Part shown: positions 28,637 through 39,872 of the stretch, one piece after another | Layout of the letters: every line of letters begins with the position of its first letter | How positions within the stretch are numbered: position 1 is the stretch's first letter | Assembly: GCF_001412655.1 (NCBI RefSeq) | Contig: NZ_CP012996.1 | Coordinates: forward strand, 5,766,001 to 5,830,000 | From: Pedobacter sp. PACM 27299 | Lineage (GTDB): Bacteria; Bacteroidota; Bacteroidia; Sphingobacteriales; Sphingobacteriaceae | Direction of reading: 5' to 3' | Length of the DNA stretch: 64,000 bases | Notes under the pieces: generated by a model | What the model saw: the letters and a program-made list of their open reading frames with translations, nothing else | Told to the model about the DNA's origin: nothing | Database searches by the model: none | Program-made: the position numbers and the translations under genes

Positions 28637-29620
28637 TTAAAATCCTATTGCCTTGATTAATATTAATATAGGGCAAATTTCGAGGGCACAAAAATACAAA
28701 AACAAATACACTTTAGAAAATCTATAGTGAGATAAAATATTTATCCCTGCCCTAATAAACTGAAAAATAAAGATAATTGCGAGAAGTACAAAAGAAGCTA
28801 CCACGTAGTAAGCTCCATACCTTAAAGGAGATAAGGCAAACGCAATTACTAGGGGAATGAAAACTAAAGAAAGATTAAAGTAACTCAAATATAATATGGA
28901 AACATATTCATTTACGGCTTTTTGCACCTCAAAAAGATAGCCTAAAAGACGTAAAATGAGAATTTTCACAACGTATAAAACGATAATCAGGATAGAAATA
29001 CTAGCATAAAACTGAAAACCACTGCTGACAAAAGCGAGGTGATAATACTGTGAAACCAGGTAAAAAAACATGCCTAATGTAAATCCGAACTGTACGAACA
29101 GGAGAAGAAAAGGCCATGAAGTAAACAAATTATCTTCCCTATTCAGGTTATTGAGTACCCTATTACTAAAGAAAGACTGGACAATACTTTGCAATTGTTT
29201 GGAGAAAGAAATTTTTAAAGCGGCGAATATGGCAAGTAAAAAGACAATAACAGCGAGTACCCAGCGCTCCCCTTTAGGCAGTGCTTTGCCGGTACGGAAG
29301 GCGGAAACCTGCTTCGCATCTCCAATTTCCTGGTAACGGTGGAGCAGGTCGGTATGGCCGGTCGTATGCGCTTTCACAATGCTGTCGATAATGATGTTTT
29401 TATCGATCAGGGAATCGGGCAGCAGCCAAGTATGGGTCATGATCGAATCGGTCACGAATTTCTGTCTGGTTAGGTAAGCCGCATCCTTTACAATTCTCCT
29501 TGGATAAGCCGTTCTGACCTGCAGCGTATCCACAGCAATATCAGCTGTCTGGGCATAACCATTGGAAAAGCCAGTCATACAAAAAAAGAACAGCAGCAGA
29601 AGGATGCGATTTAAATTCAT
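28637..29620 (-). CDS. DUF4271 domain-containing membrane protein
   Basis: 327 residues. N-terminal signal-like segment (about 5-22, ending YAQ), about 100 residues of soluble sequence, then six to seven membrane helices from about residue 120 to the C-terminus, containing the DUF4271 domain (NREDNLFTSWPFLLLFVQFG, LGYLFEVQKAVNEYVSILYL). Function unknown; it is a steady partner of hemD in Bacteroidota. It carries its own TAnnTTTG box five bases before the ATG. Confidence 0.85.
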   Translation of the reverse strand: MNLNRILLLLFFFCMTGFSNGYAQTADIAVDTLQVRTAYPRRIVKDAAYLTRQKFVTDSIMTHTWLLPDSLIDKNIIIDSIVKAHTTGHTDLLHRYQEIGDAKQVSAFRTGKALPKGERWVLAVIVFLLAIFAALKISFSKQLQSIVQSFFSNRVLNNLNREDNLFTSWPFLLLFVQFGFTLGMFFYLVSQYYHLAFVSSGFQFYASISILIIVLYVVKILILRLLGYLFEVQKAVNEYVSILYLSYFNLSLVFIPLVIAFALSPLRYGAYYVVASFVLLAIIFIFQFIRAGINILSHYRFSKVYLFLYFCALEICPILILIKAIGF

Positions 29621-29625
29621 TGCCG

Positions 29626-29633
29626 CAAATTTA
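29626..29633 (-). promoter_or_regulatory. Putative -7 box for DUF4271-hemD
   Basis: TAAATTTG on the minus strand, a perfect TAnnTTTG, five bases before the ATG at 29620. A TTG lies 22 bases further upstream, near the expected -33 position. Confidence 0.5.
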
Positions 29634-29799
29634 GCTTAAATATGCATTAGTTTTCCAACGGTTTTCAGATCCTGTTAGAGGGGCAAAGATTTCAGCTTTC
29701 ATCAGGGAGTAAATGGCCTTAAAAATAACCGCAACATTTAAAATTTTATTGTGGTGATAGTGGTCGGGTAGTGTTCGGGAAGAGATCGGCCTTATAATA

Positions 29800-29843
29800 G
29801 GGTTCAAAGGGGGTTCAGTTAGGGTTCGGTTGGGGTTGCCTTA
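29800..29843 (+). repeat. 11-bp tandem repeat, four copies
   Basis: Four consecutive 11-base units each starting GGGTT: GGGTTCAAAGG, GGGTTCAGTTA, GGGTTCGGTTG, GGGTTGCCTTA. An inverted partial copy lies 12 bases downstream (29855-29875). Looks like an intergenic minisatellite or REP-like element. Confidence 0.8.
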
Positions 29844-29876
29844 GTCTCCGCTATCCAAACCCTAACTGAACCCCCT
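29808..29876. repeat. Inverted repeat formed by the 11-bp units
   Basis: 19-bp perfect arms (29808-29826 and 29858-29876) around a 31-base spacer; the pairing resumes for two more bases after one mismatch. The right arm is the reverse complement of units two and three of the tandem repeat. It could act as a terminator for neither neighbour, since both genes point away. Confidence 0.8.
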
Positions 29877-30039
29877 CCTGAGGCTATAGAAATGCAGGTC
29901 TCTTTTCGACCACTTTATACCCTCTTTAAGCGTCCTTTTTAGCTAAGAAATCGTATTGAAAATAACTGCCGTATTTCTTCAGCATCCGGACCAGCCCCAA
30001 TTTCATCTAAGTGGAAAAAGGATATCTTATTTTTATACC

Positions 30040-30047
30040 TACTTTTG
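30040..30047 (+). promoter_or_regulatory. Putative -7 box for hemW, four bases before ATG
   Basis: TACTTTTG, a perfect TAnnTTTG, separated from the hemW ATG at 30052 by TCGG. This also supports choosing that ATG over the upstream TTG. Confidence 0.5.
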
Positions 30048-30051
30048 TCGG

Positions 30052-31194
30052 ATGTCTGGTATTTACATCCATATTCCATTTTGCAAAAAGGCCTGTACTT
30101 ATTGCGATTTCCATTTCAGCACCTCCTTAAAATACGTTGATGAGATGACTGATGCGATTTGCACAGAAATCATCAAGAAAAAGGACCGGGTTGCTGAGCA
30201 TCAGATTGGCAGTATTTACTTTGGCGGAGGCACACCTTCGGTACTCCCTGCCGCAGCATTTGAAAAGATTTTCAATACGCTGACCAAGCATTTTTCCATC
30301 GCTTCCGATGCGGAAATTACTATTGAAGCCAATCCCGATGATCTGGACGCTAAAAAAATCAAAGAACTGAGGCAATTGCCAGTCAACCGTTTCAGTATTG
30401 GCATCCAGTCTTTCTTTGAAGAAGACCTGATCTGGATGAACCGTGCGCACAATGCACAGGAAGCGGAAGATTGTATCAAAAGAAGTCAGGATGCCGGATT
30501 TGAGAATTTAAGTATTGATTTGATTTACGGGTATCCGCTATTGACTGATCAAAAATGGCTGAGTAACATCAACAAAGCGATCGAGTTTCAAACGCCTCAT
30601 ATTTCTGCTTATTCTTTAACTGTAGAGCCAAGGACAGCATTAGCCAGCGCTATTAAAAGAGGCAAACAAACTCCGGTAAATGAAGAACAGAGCGCAGAGC
30701 AGTTCATTACACTGATAGATAAGCTAAAAGAAGGTGGTTTTGAGCACTATGAAATTTCAAATTTCAGCAAGCCTGGTCAGTATGCTGTTCACAATACCAA
30801 TTACTGGCGCGGCATTCCATATATGGGCATCGGCCCTTCTGCACATGGCTTTGATGGCCATACGCGTTACCTGAATGTGGCCAATAATGCGGCTTATTTA
30901 AGTGATATCCGAGAAGGCCGTTTGCCGGAAACAATCGAGACGCTAGATTTGTACGACCGTTTTAATGAGTACATCATGACGTCCTTACGCACCATGTGGG
31001 GTACTAGTCTGGATAAAATAAATTCCGATTTCGGCAAGGCATTCCAGACGGATACCCTTAAAAGCATCAAACCATTTATCGAACGACAATGGCTGATCCA
31101 TGAAAACAACCATTTAACTTTAACCTTAGATGGAAAGCTATTTGCAGATCATATTGCTTCGGAATTGTTTTTAATTCCGGAAGATCACCGTTAA
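30052..31194 (+). CDS. hemW: HemW-type radical SAM protein (haem chaperone)
   Basis: 380 residues from the ATG at 30052. It opens with SGIYIHIPFCKKACTYCDFH, containing the CxxxCxxC iron-sulfur motif followed by a further aromatic pair, typical of HemW (once called oxygen-independent coproporphyrinogen oxidase-like). The IYFGGGTPSVL, NPDD and RFSIGIQSF blocks of the SAM-binding barrel follow, then YEISNFSKPGQYAVHN and GIGPSAHGFDG. HemW passes haem to respiratory proteins. 27 bases before the dehydrogenase gene, same strand. Confidence 0.95.
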   Translation: MSGIYIHIPFCKKACTYCDFHFSTSLKYVDEMTDAICTEIIKKKDRVAEHQIGSIYFGGGTPSVLPAAAFEKIFNTLTKHFSIASDAEITIEANPDDLDAKKIKELRQLPVNRFSIGIQSFFEEDLIWMNRAHNAQEAEDCIKRSQDAGFENLSIDLIYGYPLLTDQKWLSNINKAIEFQTPHISAYSLTVEPRTALASAIKRGKQTPVNEEQSAEQFITLIDKLKEGGFEHYEISNFSKPGQYAVHNTNYWRGIPYMGIGPSAHGFDGHTRYLNVANNAAYLSDIREGRLPETIETLDLYDRFNEYIMTSLRTMWGTSLDKINSDFGKAFQTDTLKSIKPFIERQWLIHENNHLTLTLDGKLFADHIASELFLIPEDHR

Positions 31195-31221
31195 CATTAG
31201 AGAATAAACGTCATAACAGAA

Positions 31222-32007
31222 ATGAAAGATAAAGTGATATGGATCACCGGAGCCTCATCCGGCATAGGAGAAGCATTGGTTTATGCGTATAGCCAGCTGG
31301 GCGCTAAACTGATCATTTCTTCCCGCAACCGCGATGAATTGTTCCGCGTGAAAAGTGGCTGTCAAAATAAAATCAATGTTCATGTATTGTCGCTCGACCT
31401 GGAAAACACTGCTGGTCTGGCTGATAAAGCCACAGAAGCCATCCGCATTTTCGGCAAGATTGATCTGTTGATCAATAGTGGCGGGATTAGTCAGCGGGGA
31501 TTGGCTTTAGCAACCGACCTGGCTGTAGAACAGCGCCTGATGAAAGTGAACTTCTGGGGTACAGTAGCGCTGAGCAAGGCGGTATTGCCGGTGATGCTTG
31601 CAAATGGCGGGGGTCATATTGTTTGTATCAGCAGTTTAGTGGGCAAGTTTGGCACGCCGCTTCGCTCTGCGTATTCGGCTTCAAAACATGCTTTACATGG
31701 CTATTTTGACTCTTTAAGAGCTGAATTATGCGATCAGGGAATTCACATTACCCTGGTATGCCCAGGTTTCATCAAGACCAATGTGACGCTAAACGCGTTA
31801 ACCGCTTCGGGCAGTCCTCAGGGCACAATGGACGAAGCACAGGCTGCAGGTATGCTGCCGGAAACCTGTGCTCAGCTAATTGTAAACGCCGTTAAATTAA
31901 AAAAGGAAGAAGTCTATATCGGAGGAAAAGAGGTCAAAGGAGTTTGGCTGAAGCGATTCTTCCCCCTAAAATTCTCTAAATATATCAGAACGGCTAAAGT
32001 GACCTAA
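31222..32007 (+). CDS. Short-chain dehydrogenase/reductase (DltE/YqjQ type)
   Basis: 261 residues. Rossmann signature TGASSGIGEAL (about 9-19), the NSGG motif in place of NNAG (LLINSGGISQRG), catalytic serine in VCISSLVGKFG, and YSASKHAL with the Tyr-Lys pair. Classical SDR length, NAD(P)-dependent oxidoreductase of unknown substrate. The end FFPLKFSKYIR is typical of the group with a C-terminal membrane-facing tail. Probably co-transcribed with hemW. Confidence 0.93.
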   Translation: MKDKVIWITGASSGIGEALVYAYSQLGAKLIISSRNRDELFRVKSGCQNKINVHVLSLDLENTAGLADKATEAIRIFGKIDLLINSGGISQRGLALATDLAVEQRLMKVNFWGTVALSKAVLPVMLANGGGHIVCISSLVGKFGTPLRSAYSASKHALHGYFDSLRAELCDQGIHITLVCPGFIKTNVTLNALTASGSPQGTMDEAQAAGMLPETCAQLIVNAVKLKKEEVYIGGKEVKGVWLKRFFPLKFSKYIRTAKVT

Positions 32008-32056
32008 TCAATTTTTGGATTGATTTTTGACCCATTGAGCATTCAAATCTAAAGCT

Positions 32057-32380
32057 ATGAATTTCATCATCACTCTCTTAGTCAATGCCGGTATTTTACT
32101 GGGGATGACCTACGTTCTGCCTAGCGTAAGAATAAAAAATTATGGAACGGCAATCGTTGTTGCCTTAGTGATCGGCTTACTAAATGCAACGTTAGGCTGG
32201 TTATTAAGGGTCCCACTGAATGTGGTTACTTTAGGATTCTTATCCTTCTTTGTTCATTTAATCGTAACAGCTGTGATGATCAAATTAGCAGACAAGTTAT
32301 TTGATGATTTCGAAATCGCTGGCTTTTTACCTGCAGTAATCATCGCTTTAGTGATGGCTGTTGTTGGCATGATGCTTTAA
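32057..32380 (+). CDS. Phage holin family 4-like membrane protein (DUF/PF04020 type)
   Basis: 107 residues, four hydrophobic helices (about 2-22, 30-50, 55-76, 86-106). The pattern IITLLVNAGILLGMTYVLPSV followed by a helix with LLNATLGWLLRVPLNVVTLGFL matches the PF04020 family of small bacterial membrane proteins, related by name only to phage holins. No prophage context. Function unknown. Follows the dehydrogenase by 49 bases. Confidence 0.88.
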   Translation: MNFIITLLVNAGILLGMTYVLPSVRIKNYGTAIVVALVIGLLNATLGWLLRVPLNVVTLGFLSFFVHLIVTAVMIKLADKLFDDFEIAGFLPAVIIALVMAVVGMML

Positions 32381-32415
32381 AATCAGCTTTAGAAAAAGGC
32401 AGCCCTCGACCTCAG

Positions 32416-32431
32416 GCGCAAACGTTTGCGC
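32416..32431. promoter_or_regulatory. LacI-family-type operator palindrome (right of holin-like gene)
   Basis: GCGCAAACGTTTGCGC, a perfect 16-bp palindrome with the CAAACGTTTG centre typical of LacI/PurR-family sites. It lies 35 bases after the holin-like gene and beyond the lacZ terminator. The same core occurs on the other side of lacZ (35778-35787). Confidence 0.55.
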
Positions 32432-32483
32432 AAATATTTTTTAATAGACTAGAAAACATCCGGTTATAAAACAAAACCGCATA

Positions 32484-32525
32484 AAAAAGCGACCTTTCGA
32501 ATACCCATACGAAAGGCCGCTTTTT
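32484..32525. terminator. Bidirectional terminator between holin-like gene and lacZ
   Basis: A 16-pair stem with one mismatch (AAAAAGCGACCTTTCG against CGAAAGGCCGCTTTTT) and a ten-base loop, A-tract left and T-tract right, between convergent genes. Confidence 0.88.
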
Positions 32526-32543
32526 AATTATTGCCAGCGGTGC

Positions 32544-35705
<3,162 letters not shown>

Positions 35706-35777
35706 TTATGTGTTTAGATTGTATTGCTAAGACTAACGTAATTATATTTTAGCGAATAAGGCCTCAAATGGGCAACG

Positions 35778-35787
35778 CAAACGTTTG
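35778..35787. promoter_or_regulatory. LacI-family-type operator core upstream of lacZ
   Basis: CAAACGTTTG palindrome within GCAAACGTTTG, 73 bases before the lacZ ATG and 80 bases before the divergent DUF5077/DUF3472 gene. It shares 11 bases with the site at 32416-32431. A regulator gene is not in the window. Confidence 0.5.
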
Positions 35788-35866
35788 ACTGGTTTTTGAT
35801 CCTTCTTTTAATTCCGCTTTGCCTAATTTCATATTTCGAACCACAAACAAATCAACAAACACACCA

Positions 35867-37183
35867 ATGAACATGAAGAAATTTACCTTTTTCCTTCTTG
35901 CTTTTCAGCTGCTGATTCTTCCGGCGACTTTTGCCGGAAGCAGGGCTGAAATCGAGCCTGAAAGCATCATCATCCCCCTTGGAGGCAATGGGTATGTAGA
36001 AAAAGGCGGTACTGCAAGAATCAAAAATGAAGGTTTGAGCAACTGGAGCAATGCTGCAGATGTGATTGCCATTTACTTTAGGACAGAAGCTGCAGGATCG
36101 GCAGATTTATCGCTTAAACTCCGTATTCCTGACGGGAACAGTAAAATCAGCGTTACCGTGGCTGGAAAGACATTTCAAAAAGAACTGAACAATACCGGCA
36201 CTCAAATCGTACCCTTAGGTCAGGTATTGATTAAAGCCCCCGGTTATGTTAAAGTAGAATTGAAAGGGATCAGTAAAACCGGCGCTGTATTTGCCGAGGT
36301 CTCAGACTTGCTAGTCGGCGGTTCTGCCCTTGCAAAAGGCGCTGTCTATGTGAAAAACAATGAAGGTAGTTATTTTCATTGGGGCAGAAGAGGTCCTTCT
36401 GTACATTTAAACTACGAAATCCCTGCGGAAGCAAAAGGAAAAGTAGAATGGTTCTATAATGAAATTATGGTTCCTAATGGAGAAGACAAGCAAGGTACTT
36501 ATTACATGGCCAATGGATTTGGCGGTGGTTATTTCGGGATGCAGGTGAACTCCCCTACCGAACGCAGGGTACTTTTTTCTGTCTGGAGCCCATTTACTAC
36601 GGATGATCCAAAATCTATTCCTGACAGTATGAAGATTGTGTTGTTGAAAAAAGGGAATACTACTAAAACCGGCGAGTTTGGGAATGAAGGTTCCGGCGGA
36701 CAAAGTTATATGCTTTACCCATGGAAAGCAGGTAAAAGCTATGCATTTTTAACTCATGCAAAGCCTAATCCAGCGAAAAACACGACTGTATATACTGCTT
36801 ACTTCAAGGATCTTGACAAAGGCGACTGGCAATTGGTGGCCAGTTTTGAGCGCCCGCAATCCGCAGTTTACTTGAGCGGCATCTATTCTTTCCTGGAAAA
36901 TTTCTCTCCGACAACAGGCGATCAGTCCCGCAGAGGTGACTATAAAAACCAATGGGCGATTGATGCATCAGGAAAATGGCACGAGGTGACCAACGCGAAA
37001 TTCACGGCAGACGCAACAGCAAGAATCAACTATAGAAAAGACTATACTGGTGGAACAGATCAAACTTCTTTCTACTTAAAAAATTGCGGCTTTTTTAATG
37101 ACTTTACCCCCATTAATACGCCATTTCATAGGAAATCAACAGGAAAAACACACCCTGAAATAGATTTCAATAAGCTGCCTTAG
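35867..37183 (+). CDS. Exported DUF5077/DUF3472 domain protein
   Basis: 438 residues from the ATG at 35867 (a second ATG lies two codons on); the frame opens at a TTG that I reject because it precedes the signal peptide by 16 residues. Signal peptide ends near TFAGS. Residues about 30-150 fit DUF5077 (IIIPLGGNGYVEKGG ... SDLLVGG) and about 160-390 fit DUF3472 (RGPSVHLNYEIP, YMANGFGGGYFGMQVNS, FSVWSPFTTDDP). Such proteins are often found in polysaccharide-degrading loci and may bind or act on carbohydrate. Divergent from lacZ, sharing the operator-bearing region. Confidence 0.85.
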   Translation: MNMKKFTFFLLAFQLLILPATFAGSRAEIEPESIIIPLGGNGYVEKGGTARIKNEGLSNWSNAADVIAIYFRTEAAGSADLSLKLRIPDGNSKISVTVAGKTFQKELNNTGTQIVPLGQVLIKAPGYVKVELKGISKTGAVFAEVSDLLVGGSALAKGAVYVKNNEGSYFHWGRRGPSVHLNYEIPAEAKGKVEWFYNEIMVPNGEDKQGTYYMANGFGGGYFGMQVNSPTERRVLFSVWSPFTTDDPKSIPDSMKIVLLKKGNTTKTGEFGNEGSGGQSYMLYPWKAGKSYAFLTHAKPNPAKNTTVYTAYFKDLDKGDWQLVASFERPQSAVYLSGIYSFLENFSPTTGDQSRRGDYKNQWAIDASGKWHEVTNAKFTADATARINYRKDYTGGTDQTSFYLKNCGFFNDFTPINTPFHRKSTGKTHPEIDFNKLP

Positions 37184-37217
37184 GTAGGCAGCATTGATCA
37201 GGACTGGCTCAAGAATA

Positions 37218-38375
37218 TCATTTGGCCACACACCGGAAACCGGTATTCTCCAGTCCTGTATCCATCGAAGACTTCATTTTGGAAGTTACTCTATATCCTT
37301 TGCAATAGGAGGAATGACACATAAATGAACCTCCTCTGATAATTTTCTTAGGAATGCCTGGTTCTGCGGCATCATAGCTGTCTTTTGGCCCCTGTGGGTT
37401 TACAGTTACTCCTTTTTGCTGCTGGTAATAATCTTCACGATACCAGTCTGCTGTCCACTCCCATACATTTCCCGCCATATCATATAAGCCATAGCCATTG
37501 GCAGCAAATGATTTTACTGGTGCTACATTTCCGTAACCATCTGTCTTTTTATCGGAATATGGGAATTCTCCCTGCCAGGTATTGGCCTTTACTTTTCCTG
37601 TGGCCAGGTCTTCATCTCCCCAGGGGTATTTTTTATCTTTCAGACCACCTCTTCCAGCGTATTCCCATTCTGCTTCTGTAGGCAATCTTTTTCCCGCCCA
37701 TTTGGCATAGGCATTGGCATCAAACCAGGAAACCTGCGTTACCGGATAATTCTCTTTGCCTTTGATACTGCTTTTTGGTCCTTGCGGGTGCTTCCAACTG
37801 GCACCAGGTGTCCAGCTCCACCATTGTGAAACGTCATTGATGTCTACGCGACCTTTTGGTGGGGAAAAGGTTAAAGATGCGGGCTGCAGCTGGTCTTCTG
37901 ATGGTTTAGGTGTGCCCGGAGGCAGTTGTTTTCTGATCTCTTCCCAATCCGGCTTTTGTTCCGCCTGGGTGATATATCCTGTTGCTTTCACGAATGCAGC
38001 AAACTGGGCATTGGTAACTTCCGTTTCATCAATCCAGAAGCCGTCCATTTTCACTTCATGTGCCGGGTATTCATCTCTGCGGCCTTCTTTATCTGAAGCA
38101 CCCATCCGAAATGATCCGGCAGGAATATATTTCATGCCTTCATGCGAATTCAGCCCGTTTTTTTTATCCTTAGCAAGTGTTTCTATACCAGTCACAGCGC
38201 CATATCGCTTAGGAAGGTTGGAATTACAACACACAGAATCGCTCAGATTGGAACCGGACATCCCGGCATTTAACGTCGTATCTGCGGAATTACCGGCAGC
38301 ACTTTTATCTTCACTTTTCTGGTTGCAGGCGACCATAGCCGACGCTAAAAACAAATACAAAAACTCTTTCTTCAT
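37218..38375 (-). CDS. Formylglycine-generating enzyme family lipoprotein with active-site cysteines
   Basis: 385 residues from the ATG at 38375; an earlier in-frame start would put 18 unlikely residues before the signal peptide. Lipobox MVAC gives Cys17. The FGE domain starts at YIPAGSFRMGASD and includes DGFWIDETEVTNAQFAAFV, PVTQVSWFDANAYAKWAGKR, NVWEWTADWY and IIRGGSFMCHSSYCKGYR. The pair Cys353 and Cys358 in CHSSYC matches the copper/thiol site of true FGE, which oxidises a sulfatase cysteine to formylglycine. No sulfatase gene is in the window. Converges on the DUF5077/DUF3472 gene. Confidence 0.9.
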   Translation of the reverse strand: MKKEFLYLFLASAMVACNQKSEDKSAAGNSADTTLNAGMSGSNLSDSVCCNSNLPKRYGAVTGIETLAKDKKNGLNSHEGMKYIPAGSFRMGASDKEGRRDEYPAHEVKMDGFWIDETEVTNAQFAAFVKATGYITQAEQKPDWEEIRKQLPPGTPKPSEDQLQPASLTFSPPKGRVDINDVSQWWSWTPGASWKHPQGPKSSIKGKENYPVTQVSWFDANAYAKWAGKRLPTEAEWEYAGRGGLKDKKYPWGDEDLATGKVKANTWQGEFPYSDKKTDGYGNVAPVKSFAANGYGLYDMAGNVWEWTADWYREDYYQQQKGVTVNPQGPKDSYDAAEPGIPKKIIRGGSFMCHSSYCKGYRVTSKMKSSMDTGLENTGFRCVAK

Positions 38376-38504
38376 AAAAAAATTGGGGTCATGCTCAGGT
38401 TGCGGGTAAAAGCCCGAAGATAACGGCATAGGCGATCCTGAACTCCGCTTAATGAAGGCAAAATAATGATAAAATATTAAATTCTCAGCTCATTTTGGCG
38501 ATTA

Positions 38505-39770
38505 TTAACGCATCACGCCAATTTTACTTCCTTCCCAATCCGGAAACAGCAATTTATCGTTATGAAGGTTCAGATGTTTGTCTGCCACCTCAGAAAACAC
38601 GCTTCTAAAATCAGTGGTTACGGCCAAATCTCTGCCATCTTCCAGATTTTCTATTGCCATTGGCTGAACATTTCCATGTACCAGGCCACCATTTACGTCA
38701 TTGCCCAAAATAAAATTGCAGGAAGCGCGTCCATGATCTGTTCCGCCGGTTCCATTTTGCTTCACAGTACGACCAAATTCGGTCATGGTCATTACCGTTA
38801 CATCATCTTGTAATGTTCCCATATCTGTCCAGAAAGCCATGATGCTATTGCTGAGGTCGTTCACATTTCTCGCGAAAATCCCCGTATCGGTGCCTTGATT
38901 AAAGTGGGTATCCCATCCTCCGGATTCCGCAAAAGCAACTTCCATTCCTACATTCATCTTGATCAGCTGTGCGATTTGTTTCAAGGAATTGCCGAGTGCT
39001 GTGTTGGGATAGACTGCGTTATTGGCTGGTTTATAGTTTTTCGCATCCGTTTTCTGCAGCATTTTTATCGCTTCAAAACTCTCCTTTCCGGTATCTTTAA
39101 GCAGGTTTGAAGAGGTTTGATCGTATAAATCCTCAAAACTTTTGGCGGCCAGATTGGCCCCGTTCATATTCCCTCTCATCTGGATATTAAAATCCTGGAG
39201 GTTACTAATCGCCAAAGCCGGGTTTTCGCCATAAAAAGACCTGGGTAAGGAGGAAGTCAAGCTCACACCCTGAAAAGGTGTGGCGCCATCATGCCCAAGT
39301 AGCCCCACAGCCCGGTTCAACCAACCGCTATCCGTTCCTTTTTTAAATGGCGTACCTGATTCCATGTAATCCTGTGCATCAAAATGGGACCTGGTATTGT
39401 TAGGTGATCCGATGCCATGCACAATACCCATCCGCTTATCGCGAAAAACGGATTCAAAAGCTGCCATGGAAGGATGCAGACCAAAACGCCCATCCAAGTC
39501 TATTAGAGGTGTATTTTTTGCTGCTTTTGCAGCGCTCATGAATAGGTTTGGTCTTGCTTGCTGCAGGTATTGATCTGTAAATGGCGTAACGGCCATTAAA
39601 CCATCCATCGCCCCGCGCTGGAAAATACAAACCATTATTTTCTTTCTATTGAATAAACCCGGCTCTTTAGTATGGGCTACTGCCTCCGCCAAAAACCCTG
39701 GAATCCCACCCAATCCGATGCCAAATAATGCCAGTCCACCACCTTTTATAAATCCTCTTCTTGAAGTCAT
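38505..39770 (-). CDS. DUF1501 protein with twin-arginine signal
   Basis: 421 residues. The N-terminus TSRRGFIKGGGLALFGIG is a Tat signal (SRRxFIK), so the protein is exported folded. The DUF1501 body shows MVCIFQRGAMDGLMAVTPF, GRFGLHPSM, IVHGIGSPNNTRSHFDAQDYMESG, ESGGWDTHFNQG and TMTEFGRTVKQNGTGGTDHG, resembling the alkaline-phosphatase/sulfatase-like fold. Function is not established. It follows the DUF1800 gene by about 100 bases, the usual partner order. Confidence 0.92.
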   Translation of the reverse strand: MTSRRGFIKGGGLALFGIGLGGIPGFLAEAVAHTKEPGLFNRKKIMVCIFQRGAMDGLMAVTPFTDQYLQQARPNLFMSAAKAAKNTPLIDLDGRFGLHPSMAAFESVFRDKRMGIVHGIGSPNNTRSHFDAQDYMESGTPFKKGTDSGWLNRAVGLLGHDGATPFQGVSLTSSLPRSFYGENPALAISNLQDFNIQMRGNMNGANLAAKSFEDLYDQTSSNLLKDTGKESFEAIKMLQKTDAKNYKPANNAVYPNTALGNSLKQIAQLIKMNVGMEVAFAESGGWDTHFNQGTDTGIFARNVNDLSNSIMAFWTDMGTLQDDVTVMTMTEFGRTVKQNGTGGTDHGRASCNFILGNDVNGGLVHGNVQPMAIENLEDGRDLAVTTDFRSVFSEVADKHLNLHNDKLLFPDWEGSKIGVMR

Positions 39771-39787
39771 GATTTCTTAATTTTATA

Positions 39788-39860
39788 GCTGTATTTTCAG
39801 GAATTTTATGTTTCTATCTCAGGAATTTCATGCGCTGTAGTTCCTAAGTTTCATTGCTGT
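39788..39860. repeat. Degenerate 22-bp repeats between DUF1501 and DUF1800 genes
   Basis: TCAGGAATTTTATG (39797-39810) and TCAGGAATTTCATG (39819-39832) are spaced 22 bases apart, with weaker copies before and after (GCTGTATTTTC, GCTGTAGTTCC, GCTGTATTTC). Fills most of the 102-base gap. Confidence 0.5.
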
Positions 39861-39872
39861 ATTTCAACCGAA

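Larger units (their letters stand above)
29621..30039. other. Gene-free region between DUF4271 and hemW
   Basis: About 420 bases between divergent genes. The left third is plain AT-rich sequence. The middle holds the 11-bp repeat and fold-back arms described separately (29800-29876). The right part, up to the hemW promoter box, shows no coding potential: the frame running into hemW opens at a TTG at 29956 without a family match. Confidence 0.6.

Noticed and set aside
22945..29620. A second copy of formylglycine enzyme in the gld cluster
   Set aside because: GldK has the fold but not the active-site cysteines; it is the known structural type IX protein.
29956..30051. Upstream extension of hemW from TTG
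   Set aside because: The family begins at SGIYIHIPF; the extension crosses a perfect TAnnTTTG box.
32057..32380. Prophage marker from the holin-like gene
   Set aside because: PF04020 proteins are ordinary chromosomal genes; no phage genes, integrase or attachment repeats are near.
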